Source: a virus. Taken from it: a stretch of 29,289 bases of DNA. Positions 1-8,111 of this stretch are shown one piece after another. A program made the position numbers and the translations under genes. Location: the IMG/VR virus record IMGVR_UViG_3300025168_000441, positions 1 through 29,289 of that record; one strand, 5' to 3'. Every line of letters starts with the position of its first letter. Within the stretch, counting starts at the first letter, position 1. The notes beneath the pieces were generated by a model. It was given only the letters and a program-made list of their open reading frames with translations. It was not told where the DNA came from and did no database searches.

Positions 1-2
1 CA

Positions 3-536
3 AATTTAGGCGAAATAGCAGGGCAACAAAGAGCGGGACGAGATGCTACTCAAATAGGAGCAGGAGCTTATGGTGGATCAAGAGCAGTAATTGAAAATGC
101 ATTAGCACAGGAAAGAGAAATGAAAGCTGGTGGAGATTTAACAGCTTCATTAATGGCCGGTGGTTTTGAATCAGGAAGAGGTGCTTTTCAAACTGATAGA
201 AATATAAGAATGAATAATCTTGGTCAATTAGCACAAGCAATACCTGGACTTCAATTACAAAAACAAGGAGCGGCAATGAACGAAGCACAAGGTGCTATGC
301 AATATGGTGGACAAGAACAGGCTCTTAACCAAGCTAATTTAAATGAGTTGTATAAAGACTTTATAGAAAAGCAAGGATTTGGAAGAGGTCAACTTGGTTT
401 CTTATCTCAAATAATGGGAGCGGCACCTATAAGAAGTTATGGACAGTCATCTACTGGTTCACAAGATAATGTTATTGGAGGAACGTCACCATTTGCTCAA
501 ATAGCTGGAGCCGCAATGACTGGAATGAGTTTATAA
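3..536 (+). CDS. C-terminal part of a virion structural protein (5' truncated by window)
   Basis: The reading frame is open from the first bases of the window, so only the C-terminal ~177 residues of a longer protein are seen; the internal ATG at 120 is not a convincing start. The sequence is rich in Gly, Ala and Gln and contains a GAYGGSR segment followed by an alternating Ala/Gln/Glu stretch. From memory this type occurs in tail-proximal or internal virion proteins of marine podoviruses. It has no membrane segment or catalytic motif. It lies immediately upstream of two very large virion proteins in the same direction, which supports a structural role. The role in the particle (internal core or tail-associated) is inference; the family is not certain. 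Confidence 0.6.
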   Translation, partial: NLGEIAGQQRAGRDATQIGAGAYGGSRAVIENALAQEREMKAGGDLTASLMAGGFESGRGAFQTDRNIRMNNLGQLAQAIPGLQLQKQGAAMNEAQGAMQYGGQEQALNQANLNELYKDFIEKQGFGRGQLGFLSQIMGAAPIRSYGQSSTGSQDNVIGGTSPFAQIAGAAMTGMSL

Positions 537-549
537 ATTTAAATTTATA
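532..549. repeat. 18-bp perfect AT palindrome between two virion genes
   Basis: TATAAATTTAAATTTATA reads identically on both strands. It covers the stop codon of the upstream gene (534-536), and its last base is the A of the next ATG (549). It occupies the position where a ribosome-binding site would be expected, and no Shine-Dalgarno sequence is present. It could be an operator, a promoter element or simply AT-rich linker sequence. Confidence 0.5.
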
Positions 550-2963
550 TGGCAATAGCTAATTTTTTTAATCCTAATGGAACTGCTACAGACGATATTA
601 CACAGTTAAAAACATTATCAGATGATAATAATGGAGAGTTAGAAACAGTCGTTAATGAACAACTTATTAGTAAGTATGGAAGTTTAGATAAACTTTACGA
701 TCAATATCAATCTGAACAGTCAGCTGGAGCTGGTGCTGGAATGGGAGCTTTACCAGAAAGTGATGTAGCTTATAATGAAAAAATAGCTAGATTAATTGCA
801 GAAAGTGGCGGTGGTACTGGAAATGATATGATGGTTGATTTCGATAATAATCAACCCGATGCTATTGGTCAAATGCAAGCTCTTGTAAATCAATCAGGAA
901 CTGGAGGAGAAGTTATAAAAGCTTCTGCTGAAGTCGATACTAAAAATGAAGACCCACCAAATCCTGAAGAACAATTAACTTTTGGTAAAGTAGTTTCACA
1001 AATAGCAGGGATACCTTTTCAAGCTGTTGAAGGAATGTATAATAAAGTAGGAAGTGCATATGAAACTTTAACTGACGAAGATAAATTTGCTGCATTTTTA
1101 CAGTCTCCTCAAACACAGGCTGGATTACGAATGATACAAGAAGGTGGAACACCAAGTTTCGCTTCACCTTTCGCTAAAATGTCAAAAGCTCTAATAGACA
1201 CGTCAACTTATTTATCAGCGGCTAATCAAGCAAAAGCTGGAACTCCAGGTAAAAATAGATATATAGATATGTTATATCTTCCCGGGAATAATACAATGAT
1301 AGACAATTATCTTAAATTAATGCCATATAGTAAAGAGGGAGATAAAGTAATATCTTATTATGATTACCTTCAGTCTCAATCACTTACTAATAAATATAAT
1401 AAAATTACTTTAGAATATGATGGTAGTAATAATTTAATAGGTATTGATTCTATTCTTAAACCTAATGATAAAAATTATACTGACGAAACATTTGAAAATT
1501 ATACAATAGGAACAAATGCAAATGTAGATGCTCTTTTATCTGATGATATGAAAAAGAGAATACAAGAGAATAACACTAAAGGTGGAACGAATAAGATTAC
1601 AGCTAACGTAGGACCAAGTGGTTTATTTGATATTGATAATATAGAAATAGAAGGATTAAAATATGATAACCAAGAATTTTTTGCGGTATTTGGAGAAAAT
1701 GAAGCTTTAGATAAAGCTTTAGAAGATTCTGGATATGACAACTTTAAAAAAGGGGATAGAGTAAAAATAGAAGGACTTGTAGGATCACTAGCTGGTAAAA
1801 AAATCTATGGTACATTAGATGCAGCATTAGCTCCAGATACAAAAGATTCAAGTACAGCTCTAAAACCAAATGAAACTGATGTTGCAGTACAAGCAAAAGA
1901 TGATGTTACTGCGTTTTATGAAACATATAAAGTATCAGAAGAGTCATCTCAAACTCTCGCTGATTCAGTAAATTTATTAGGAACCCTAGAAAAACCAACA
2001 GATTCTTTAGGTATATTACAAACTTTCTTCCAACCTTTTGCTAACATCGCAGATAGAGTATTTGGAGATAGTGCTTTAGGGTTAAGAATTCAAGACGCTT
2101 TACAAGGTGGTCAAGATGTATTTAAAACGAGAGAAATAGTAGGAGCACTTGTAAAGAATGATATTCTTCCTAAACTTAAAGCTTTATATCCGGTTTCAGA
2201 TAAAGATGTATCTTTCTTAGAACAAACACGACCTAACTTATCATCAAAATCATTCTTTAAATTAGCTTCTTTATACCAAGGAATTTATGGATATGATGAA
2301 CTAACTAATGAAGGTATTAATGTATGGCTCAACGAATTAGAAGCACAGGGCTTACAAGTTGGAATGTATTCTTCAACAACTGGAATTGAATTTAACGGTA
2401 AAAAATATACTACAGCTTTAGATTATGCAAGAGCATGGGGAGAAGATAAAGCTAATAAAACATATGCGTCAAGAATAGCAGGAGATGATACTGCTGGTAT
2501 TGAAGAAGCAGCACGTGCATTCGGATATAACGGGATGGACGACCCTGATATGAGAGCTGCTTCTAAATTAGCTATTCTAAATTTTGCTGATACAAAAGAA
2601 CAGCGTACGGGACAAGAAAAAGCTATGGGAGAAAAAAATAAAAAAGAACTCGTTAACATCTTTAGTCAAAAAACTGATGAAAAATCTTTTGAAAGAGCAC
2701 AAGAATTATCAACACTTATTTTTTCAGAAAGAGTTCAGATTAATAATATTTATAAAACTTTACTTAATAATGATGCTGTAGATATGGATACTCTTGAAAA
2801 GAGTATGCAAATTTTAGTAGATGAATTTGAAGATACTTACGGTATAACATATGCTGGCGAAAATAGAGATTACAAAGATGTAGCTTGGGGAAGTGTAGAT
2901 TTAAATAAAGAAAACGCAGATTACGTTTGGATATTAAATAATGATTTAGGGTTAGGAATGTAA
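549..2963 (+). CDS. large virion protein, probably an internal/ejection protein (804 aa)
   Basis: An 804-residue, acidic, mostly hydrophilic protein with no enzymatic motif that I recognise. Residues ~1-60 are helical and acidic. A Gly/Ala-rich linker with a GAGAGMG run follows near residue 60, and long helical stretches dominate the rest. The start ATG directly follows an AT palindrome and lacks an obvious Shine-Dalgarno sequence, but the next in-frame Met codons would remove a well-formed N-terminus. Its stop overlaps the start of the 1075-aa gene by one base (TAATG), so the two are translationally coupled. Size, order and position before the lysis genes match the gp15/gp16-like internal virion pair of T7-type phages. 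That assignment is from context; sequence alone does not prove it. Confidence 0.6.
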   Translation: MAIANFFNPNGTATDDITQLKTLSDDNNGELETVVNEQLISKYGSLDKLYDQYQSEQSAGAGAGMGALPESDVAYNEKIARLIAESGGGTGNDMMVDFDNNQPDAIGQMQALVNQSGTGGEVIKASAEVDTKNEDPPNPEEQLTFGKVVSQIAGIPFQAVEGMYNKVGSAYETLTDEDKFAAFLQSPQTQAGLRMIQEGGTPSFASPFAKMSKALIDTSTYLSAANQAKAGTPGKNRYIDMLYLPGNNTMIDNYLKLMPYSKEGDKVISYYDYLQSQSLTNKYNKITLEYDGSNNLIGIDSILKPNDKNYTDETFENYTIGTNANVDALLSDDMKKRIQENNTKGGTNKITANVGPSGLFDIDNIEIEGLKYDNQEFFAVFGENEALDKALEDSGYDNFKKGDRVKIEGLVGSLAGKKIYGTLDAALAPDTKDSSTALKPNETDVAVQAKDDVTAFYETYKVSEESSQTLADSVNLLGTLEKPTDSLGILQTFFQPFANIADRVFGDSALGLRIQDALQGGQDVFKTREIVGALVKNDILPKLKALYPVSDKDVSFLEQTRPNLSSKSFFKLASLYQGIYGYDELTNEGINVWLNELEAQGLQVGMYSSTTGIEFNGKKYTTALDYARAWGEDKANKTYASRIAGDDTAGIEEAARAFGYNGMDDPDMRAASKLAILNFADTKEQRTGQEKAMGEKNKKELVNIFSQKTDEKSFERAQELSTLIFSERVQINNIYKTLLNNDAVDMDTLEKSMQILVDEFEDTYGITYAGENRDYKDVAWGSVDLNKENADYVWILNNDLGLGM

Positions 2964-5900
2964 TGGTTGATACATCGCAATTACCTCTTGAAATACAAGA
3001 TATAATAATAGAAAATGTTAATCCCGATGCTAACGTTGAAGTAGATACTTTACCTGTACTTGAAGATGATAAAGTAGAAGAATCAAATGAAACTTACCTT
3101 CGTAATAATTTTGGAATAAGTTTAAACGCTATTAAAGAAGGCGCTACATTACAAGATCAAAGAATGAAAGAAGGTATGGATACTTATTATGAAGATGTCT
3201 TTACTAATTTTATTCAGCCTAATAAATTATTAACAGATCAAATTAATCAGAAAGCTATTCAATTAACTCAAGAAAAATTTGGAGAAGGCGCAACTCCAGG
3301 ATATGCTGATCCTCAAATGATTAAAGAAGCAAGTAAAATGATGACTGATAACTTATACAATCAAGGAGATGCTAACGTTAAAAATTCATTTGCTAATTAT
3401 CAAAACAGTGTACTAGAAGGAACTACTGGAAAAGAAGCAATGCTTTTAGGCGGTATTGACGATGATTTCGCAATGAATATTGCTCCTCGACTTATAGTTG
3501 AAATGTTAGGACCTAATGCTGATATAGAAGTTAAAAAGAATTTATTAAAATCTGTACTAATGAACATGGATCAGTCTCTTGATCCTTCTTTAATTAAAGT
3601 AGGAACATTTGCCGAACTCTCTCCTCTTTATGATGGGAAGCAAGGAGACATGCTTGCGTATAGAATAGGTAATGGAGATGTAACACCAGTTAATGTTCCA
3701 GGAGCAGATATGAAAGATATCGCAGCTTTTTTAAGAGAAGTACCAGGAATAACTGCTTCTATAATAGGTGGAGTAGTAGGAACTCCGGGAGGAATATTAG
3801 GGTCTGCTACTGGCGCTGCAACAGGAGCATCAATTGCTGAAATAGTAACTCAAAGTTTTGGATATGCGTACTCGCTTCAAGCATCAGAGGGAGAAGTTGA
3901 TATGGATAAATTAATAGAATTTATGGGAGAAAACTGGACAAATTTAGCAAAAGATGTAGGAATAGTAGCTAGTTTAGAAGGTGCTTTTGGTGTAGCCATT
4001 CCTGGGTTAGCTAGATTAATTAAACGTTCAGCTTCAAGAGCAACTGGAAATTTACCTCCAAAACAAGTTATTAAAGCTTACGATACTTTTATAGAGGCTG
4101 GAGGAAAAGTAAATGAAGAAATGGTTAATAAAGTTAATAAAATATTAAAAGATGAAATAGGAGATAACGCTCCTCAAGTTGATATAAGTATTCTTCAAGC
4201 TTTTAAAGCAGGAGCACTTCCTGTAACTAAACAAGCTAAGGGTAAATTAATGAGTACATTTGCAGCAACTGAATTAGATTTAGCTCAAGCACAACTAATA
4301 AAAGAAACGAGTGAAGCATTTCAATTACTAAATGCAAAAATGATGGGAGTTGGTGTTGATGAAATTCCATCATATACTGCTAATCCAAAAAATTTATTTG
4401 GAAATGAAATGAAAATGATTGCAAATAATATTACTCAAAAAGAACTTAATAATTCTTCTTCTTTGTTTATTCCAGTTGCTAATGAATTACAATCTATTTT
4501 AACTATGATTAATAAAGGAAGTTTTGATCCTAAATTAGTTACTATACAAGCTAATGATTTTCTTGCAACTTCTATTCAAAAAGGTAATACTAAAATTGCA
4601 AGTATTTTTAATGAAGCTGGTTTAAAATTAGATACACCTTTTATCCGTCCTAATGAATATAGAAGTCAAGCATATCAACTTAAAAAAACATTAGAAACTT
4701 CTTTTTTTAAAAATATGGACGGCGGTCAAAAAGAAGCTCTTGAAGCAATTATTAAAGACGTATCTATCTTTACAAAAGGAACTCCAGGAAAAGGTAAATT
4801 AAAAGATTTATCTTATAACCAAGTTGACCGACTTTTAAATGATTTAAATGATATCATAGATAATCCAAATCTTTATGGAGCTTTAGCTAAAAAAAATAAA
4901 GTTTTAATATTAGCTCAAAAACTTCGTGAAGATATGTATGGCGGAATTAAAAAACAATTTGTTAATAAACATGGAAAAGAAGTAGGAGAGCAACAATTTA
5001 ATCAATGGTTAAATGTTCGTTCAGAGTTAAAAGCTTTAAGCGATATGAGAACTGGAGATTTATTACGAAAAACTTTAAACGTAAATGAGATTGGATCAAC
5101 TACAAAAGGAGCAAATTTATTTTCGAATTTAGTAGGAAAAACAAATGGAATGAAACAGTTAAATCAAATGGCTTATCTATTTGAAAATGTTCCTGACTTA
5201 ATAGGTCAAAAACAAATATTTAAAGAATCTATACTCGAAAGTTTACAAAGAACATTAGACGGAAATACCGGGCAAGGATTAAAAGAAGCATTTGAAACTA
5301 AAAATTATAAAGAAATTAATAAGTTATACAAAACATGGATGACTAATAATGCTGGAGTTGCAGAACAATTTTTCTCTAAAGCTGAATGGGAACGAATTAG
5401 TAAAGGTGGAGTAAAGGCAGTTGACGAATTAAAAACATTAACTAATAAAAGAGCACAACTTGTAGAAACTTTAAATAAATATGTTGGTAAAATATCTGGT
5501 TACGATACTCAAGCTATTTATGGTCAATTCCAAAAAAATCCAGATATGATGTTAAAGTTTTTTAAAGAAGCAAAAGAAAAGAATTTAATGGATGATGACC
5601 TTTTATTAAATTTTAAAAAATATGCAGCAATGCAATTTAATAATAAAACTTTAAAACAAGCTGGAGAAGGTATTTTTCTTTTTGACCCTAAAGCTATGAA
5701 ACAAGAAATAGTAGATAACCCTGTTTTTTATGAAAATCTGTATGGAAAAAAATGGTTAGATAACGCAGAAGCAATGACTGACTTTATGGATCAATATTAT
5801 AGTCCTGTATTAGATCAGATGGGATCTGGTCAAGCTAATGTACGAGCTGCATTACAAAATGTTTTCTTTGGACAATTAGATAGAAAAAGAACAATCATTA

Positions 5901-6190
5901 GAGGGTTTTTATCTAGTCTTAATATTTTAGATAATAGAAGGTTTGCTAATTTTTATAGTTTTGATAATTTTAAAAATGCATATAAAAATGCACATTTAAG
6001 TAAAGGAGCAATGAACTTATCTCAAGTATTAGAATCTTCAGCAGCGGGATATGTAAGAGGTAATGAAGAAGTTTCAGAAGATATTGTAGGAACTGCAGCA
6101 GATATAGGTATTCAAGGAGTGGCTCTTGGCGCAGGAGCAGTAGATAAAGGAATGGAAATAGGTGCAGATATCTTAGGGTTAGGTGAATAG
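2963..6190 (+). CDS. very large virion protein with glycine-rich membrane segments (1075 aa), probable DNA-ejection protein
   Basis: A 1075-residue protein with long amphipathic helices and little Cys. Residues ~259-305 form a hydrophobic Gly/Ala-rich stretch (IIGGVVGTPGG, then SATGAATGAS) resembling the membrane-inserting glycine-zipper segments of phage ejection proteins. A second Gly/Ala-rich hydrophobic stretch closes the C-terminus (IQGVALGAGA). No transglycosylase Glu motif is evident, so it may lack the lytic domain of T7 gp16. It starts by TAATG overlap with the 804-aa gene and ends by a TAGTG overlap with the next one. By size, topology and place it is most likely the largest internal or ejection protein, which forms a conduit across the host envelope. 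The function is inferred from architecture. Confidence 0.6.
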   Translation: MVDTSQLPLEIQDIIIENVNPDANVEVDTLPVLEDDKVEESNETYLRNNFGISLNAIKEGATLQDQRMKEGMDTYYEDVFTNFIQPNKLLTDQINQKAIQLTQEKFGEGATPGYADPQMIKEASKMMTDNLYNQGDANVKNSFANYQNSVLEGTTGKEAMLLGGIDDDFAMNIAPRLIVEMLGPNADIEVKKNLLKSVLMNMDQSLDPSLIKVGTFAELSPLYDGKQGDMLAYRIGNGDVTPVNVPGADMKDIAAFLREVPGITASIIGGVVGTPGGILGSATGAATGASIAEIVTQSFGYAYSLQASEGEVDMDKLIEFMGENWTNLAKDVGIVASLEGAFGVAIPGLARLIKRSASRATGNLPPKQVIKAYDTFIEAGGKVNEEMVNKVNKILKDEIGDNAPQVDISILQAFKAGALPVTKQAKGKLMSTFAATELDLAQAQLIKETSEAFQLLNAKMMGVGVDEIPSYTANPKNLFGNEMKMIANNITQKELNNSSSLFIPVANELQSILTMINKGSFDPKLVTIQANDFLATSIQKGNTKIASIFNEAGLKLDTPFIRPNEYRSQAYQLKKTLETSFFKNMDGGQKEALEAIIKDVSIFTKGTPGKGKLKDLSYNQVDRLLNDLNDIIDNPNLYGALAKKNKVLILAQKLREDMYGGIKKQFVNKHGKEVGEQQFNQWLNVRSELKALSDMRTGDLLRKTLNVNEIGSTTKGANLFSNLVGKTNGMKQLNQMAYLFENVPDLIGQKQIFKESILESLQRTLDGNTGQGLKEAFETKNYKEINKLYKTWMTNNAGVAEQFFSKAEWERISKGGVKAVDELKTLTNKRAQLVETLNKYVGKISGYDTQAIYGQFQKNPDMMLKFFKEAKEKNLMDDDLLLNFKKYAAMQFNNKTLKQAGEGIFLFDPKAMKQEIVDNPVFYENLYGKKWLDNAEAMTDFMDQYYSPVLDQMGSGQANVRAALQNVFFGQLDRKRTIIRGFLSSLNILDNRRFANFYSFDNFKNAYKNAHLSKGAMNLSQVLESSAAGYVRGNEEVSEDIVGTAADIGIQGVALGAGAVDKGMEIGADILGLGE

Positions 6191-6414
6191 TGGCAACTAA
6201 ATTAGAAATACATGAAGCAAAAGAGAACGAGAAATGGACTCGCCAAGATGAAATTAACGATAGACTTGAGGAATTAGTCGAGAAAAATACCGAAGCTATT
6301 AACAGTTTAAATATGACTATTGCTAATAGTAGAGGTACACTAAAAGCTTTAGGCATAATCAGTTTGATAGTAGGTATACTAATATCTGTATCAAACATGT
6401 CATGGCCCAAATAA
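6190..6414 (+). CDS. small membrane-anchored coiled-coil protein (74 aa)
   Basis: GTG start overlapping the preceding TAG by one base, with an AGGTG stretch just upstream as a possible ribosome-binding site. Residues ~1-45 are charged and helical with a heptad-like pattern (RLEELVEKNTEAINSL). Residues ~52-70 are a single hydrophobic helix (IISLIVGILISV) close to the C-terminus. That topology, a soluble coiled coil followed by one C-terminal membrane anchor, is common among phage lysis accessory proteins. The gene sits between the virion and lysis modules. It could be a lysis accessory or superinfection-related factor; no family is recognised. Confidence 0.6.
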   Translation: MATKLEIHEAKENEKWTRQDEINDRLEELVEKNTEAINSLNMTIANSRGTLKALGIISLIVGILISVSNMSWPK

Positions 6415-6719
6415 GTAAAAGTAGATTAGGAACTGTTGGAGAATATTACGCCATTCAATGGTTATTGAATCAAGGACATCAAGTTTTTTATAATGTGCAT
6501 AACACTGGTCCAATAGATATAGTCATATTAAAAAACAATAAACTTATTCCCATAGATGTTAAAGTAGAGAGTCATAGAAAAAATAAAAAATTATATAAGG
6601 GAAGTAAGACAAGAGTGTATAGAGTAGCCACTAAATTACAAAAAAAATTAGGGGTTCTTATACTAAATGTCGATTTACAAGGGAAATGTTACTTTAACAA
6701 TTCTGTTAAAGATAATTAA
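6402..6719 (+). CDS. PD-(D/E)XK-fold nuclease-like protein (105 aa)
   Basis: The sequence follows the minimal PD-(D/E)XK layout: a helix with Glu14 (GEYYAIQWL), then Asp39 in a GPIDIVI strand, then Asp52-Val-Lys54 in an IDVKVE strand. These residues would form the metal site of a Holliday-junction-resolvase-like or restriction-like endonuclease. At 105 aa it is near the minimum for the fold. It overlaps the previous gene by 13 bases with no strong Shine-Dalgarno sequence. Lying between virion and lysis genes, it may help resolve or process DNA late in infection, like small resolvases in other phages. The fold is fairly clear; substrate and role are unknown. Confidence 0.6.
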   Translation: MAQISKSRLGTVGEYYAIQWLLNQGHQVFYNVHNTGPIDIVILKNNKLIPIDVKVESHRKNKKLYKGSKTRVYRVATKLQKKLGVLILNVDLQGKCYFNNSVKDN

Positions 6720-6723
6720 TATA
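6706..6723 (+). promoter_or_regulatory. candidate promoter box, copy A (TTAAAGATAATTAATATA)
   Basis: This 18-base AT-rich box begins inside the end of the nuclease gene and ends 33 bases before the 39-aa membrane peptide gene. It differs at one position from copy B at 24956-24973. A strong AAAGGAGG ribosome-binding site follows at 6742-6749. Its recurrence upstream of gene groups suggests a promoter for the lysis cassette; this is not proven. Confidence 0.4.
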
Positions 6724-6755
6724 TGATATAAAGACAATAACAAAAGGAGGTTTCA

Positions 6756-6875
6756 ATGAAACTTTTAAAAGACTTATGGGCGCACTTGAAAGAGTGGAGT
6801 GATTGGGGAATGAAAGACTGGATTAAAGCTGGTATAGTTGCTGTAGTAATTATTATTATTATCGGAGCAATTTAA
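6756..6875 (+). CDS. 39-aa single-span membrane peptide of the lysis cassette
   Basis: ATG with an excellent AAAGGAGG Shine-Dalgarno seven bases upstream. The peptide has an amphipathic, Trp-rich N-terminal half (DLWAHLKEWSDWGMKDW) and a C-terminal hydrophobic helix rich in Ile/Val (residues ~26-39) that ends almost at the stop. Its TAA shares a base with the ATG of the holin-like gene. The Trp-rich amphipathic helix plus one membrane span resembles small holins, pinholins or antiholins. Strong translation signals and tight coupling to holin and endolysin genes argue that it is real and belongs to lysis. The exact role is inferred. Confidence 0.7.
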   Translation: MKLLKDLWAHLKEWSDWGMKDWIKAGIVAVVIIIIIGAI

Positions 6876-7297
6876 TGGTATTAGGCAAATTATTTGGAGG
6901 TAAAACAATTCAAGCAGTTGGAAATGTTATAGATGAACTGCATACTTCTGAAGAAGAACGAGAAACTCTAAAATTAAAATTTGCCGAAATAGAAGCCAAG
7001 CTAAAAGAAAAACAGTTAAGCATTAACTTAGCTGATGCTCAAAGCACTGCTGGAGGAATATCAGGAGCCATTCAAAGAATATGGAGACCTCTTATTGGTT
7101 TTAGCTGTGCTTTAGCAATTTTTTGGGAATATGTTTTAAAACAATTTTTATTATTTTTAATAGCAACTTTTAATTGGGACACAAAACCTTTACCAGAATT
7201 AGACATGGGAACTTTGATGCCTTTAGTAATGGCCTTATTGGGAATGGGTGCTTTGAGAACTTACGAAAAATCAAAAGGCATTAATAGAGATAAATGA
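6875..7297 (+). CDS. holin, 3TM / gene-transfer-release type (140 aa)
   Basis: The N-terminal ~60 residues are charged and helical (cytoplasmic coiled coil). An IQRIWRPLIGFS segment leads into two or three hydrophobic helices at ~75-100 and ~112-128, followed by a short charged C-terminus. The soluble helix, the WRPL motif and the multi-span end match the GTA_holin_3TM family (PF11351 from memory), which releases gene transfer agents and many marine phages. It starts on the last base of the 39-aa peptide gene, and its end overlaps the lysozyme ATG by four bases (ATGA). It would permeabilise the inner membrane for the endolysin. Confidence 0.7.
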   Translation: MVLGKLFGGKTIQAVGNVIDELHTSEEERETLKLKFAEIEAKLKEKQLSINLADAQSTAGGISGAIQRIWRPLIGFSCALAIFWEYVLKQFLLFLIATFNWDTKPLPELDMGTLMPLVMALLGMGALRTYEKSKGINRDK

Positions 7298-7719
7298 ACT
7301 TAGAGGAAAGAATCAAGCATCATGAAGGTTTTAGAAATATGGTCTATAAAGATACTCTCGGAAAGAGAACAATAGGATGGGGACATCTCTGTCGTAAAGA
7401 TGAAACTTGGGAAGATGGTCTTGAATATTCTACAGATGTTCTTCAACATTATTTTGACATTGATTTTGATACTGCCATCTATGGCGCTGATAGTCTTTGC
7501 GGTAATATGAATTTACCTGAAAGAGCTGAAGAAATACTCATAGAAATGTGCTTTCAATTAGGAACTACTGGTGTATCTAATTTCAAAAACATGTTAAAAG
7601 GATTAGAAGAAAAAGATTATAATAAAGCTGCGGACGAAATGTTAGATTCTAAATGGTATAAACAAACACCAAATAGAGCTAATGAATTAAGTAATATGAT
7701 GAGGAAAATACATGGCTAA
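7294..7719 (+). CDS. endolysin, T4-type lysozyme (GH24 muramidase), 141 aa
   Basis: It cleaves the MurNAc-GlcNAc beta-1,4 bond of peptidoglycan. The catalytic triad of the T4 lysozyme family is present at the same residue numbers as in T4: Glu11 (HHEGFR), Asp20 (VYKDTLG) and Thr26 (RTIGWGH). At 141 aa it is slightly shorter than T4 lysozyme (164 aa), but it retains the C-terminal region (FKNMLKG, LDSKWYKQTPNRA). There is no signal peptide or SAR helix, so export depends on the holin encoded just upstream. ATGA overlap with the holin gene indicates coupled translation. This assignment is secure. Confidence 0.95.
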   Translation: MNLEERIKHHEGFRNMVYKDTLGKRTIGWGHLCRKDETWEDGLEYSTDVLQHYFDIDFDTAIYGADSLCGNMNLPERAEEILIEMCFQLGTTGVSNFKNMLKGLEEKDYNKAADEMLDSKWYKQTPNRANELSNMMRKIHG

Positions 7720-7852
7720 ACCAGGATTATATGCGAATATAAATGCTAGAAAAAAAGCAGGGACAAGTAGGTCTAAGAAAAAATCAACTATAACACCTAA
7801 AGCTTATGCTAATATGAAAGCTGGGTTTCCTAAGAAAAAGAAAAAGAGTTAA
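7712..7852 (+). CDS. 46-aa basic protein with a poly-Lys tail
   Basis: The start overlaps the lysozyme stop by eight bases. The protein begins MAKPGLYANINARKKAG, contains a second partial copy of the motif (AYANMKAG) near residues 31-38, and ends in a run of five Lys and Ser. Proteins starting MAKPGLYANI are, from memory, common small phage proteins of unknown function near lysis or structural genes. The internal duplication and high positive charge suggest contact with nucleic acid or with polyanionic cell wall or membrane. It is the first of four consecutive basic micro-proteins. Confidence 0.65.
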   Translation: MAKPGLYANINARKKAGTSRSKKKSTITPKAYANMKAGFPKKKKKS

Positions 7853-7854
7853 TT

Positions 7855-7968
7855 ATGGTAAAAAAATTAAAAGGTAATCAAAAAAAAATAGATGCAAACA
7901 AAGATGGTAAGATAAGTAAAGTAGATTTTAAAATATTAAAAAATAAAAAAAAGAAAAAGAAATCATGA
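7855..7968 (+). CDS. 37-aa EF-hand-like micro-protein with poly-Lys tail
   Basis: Residues 13-24 form a textbook EF-hand calcium loop: Asp at loop position 1, Asn at 3, Asp at 5, Gly at 6, Ile at 8, Ser at 9 and Asp at 12 (DANKDGKISKVD). The loop is flanked by short Lys-rich helices, and the protein ends in six Lys and Ser. A single EF-hand in such a short chain would probably pair with another copy (dimer) or with a partner. The gene begins two bases after the preceding stop, and its end overlaps the next ATG by four bases. Similar single-EF-hand peptides appear, from memory, in other marine phages. The role is unknown. Confidence 0.7.
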   Translation: MVKKLKGNQKKIDANKDGKISKVDFKILKNKKKKKKS

Positions 7969-8111
7969 AAGGTGTACCTCATTATACAAAAGATGGAAAA
8001 CTCTTTAAAGGCAAAACACATAAAATGCCTAATGGATCATTACATACTGGAGCTAAACACACAAAAAATTCTCAAGTATTAAGTCATAAAAAGCCTAAGA
8101 AAAAGAAGTAA
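7965..8111 (+). CDS. 48-aa basic phage protein (HYTKDGK / HTKNSQ type)
   Basis: ATGA overlap with the EF-hand gene and TAATG overlap with the following gene. The chain carries two spaced blocks, GVPHYTKDGKLFKGKTHKM and GSLHTGAKHTKNSQVLSH, then a Lys-rich tail (KKPKKKK). Short proteins with this pattern of paired His/Thr-Lys motifs are recurrent, uncharacterised phage proteins. No membrane segment is present. The seven His residues could bind metal, but this is speculation. It belongs to the basic micro-protein cluster behind the lysozyme. Confidence 0.65.
   Translation: MKGVPHYTKDGKLFKGKTHKMPNGSLHTGAKHTKNSQVLSHKKPKKKK

Noticed and set aside
5970-6410. 146-codon open frame on the - strand
   Set aside because: It lies antisense to the end of the 1075-aa gene and the 74-aa gene, is a leucine-rich artefact of AT-rich codons and has no start signals.
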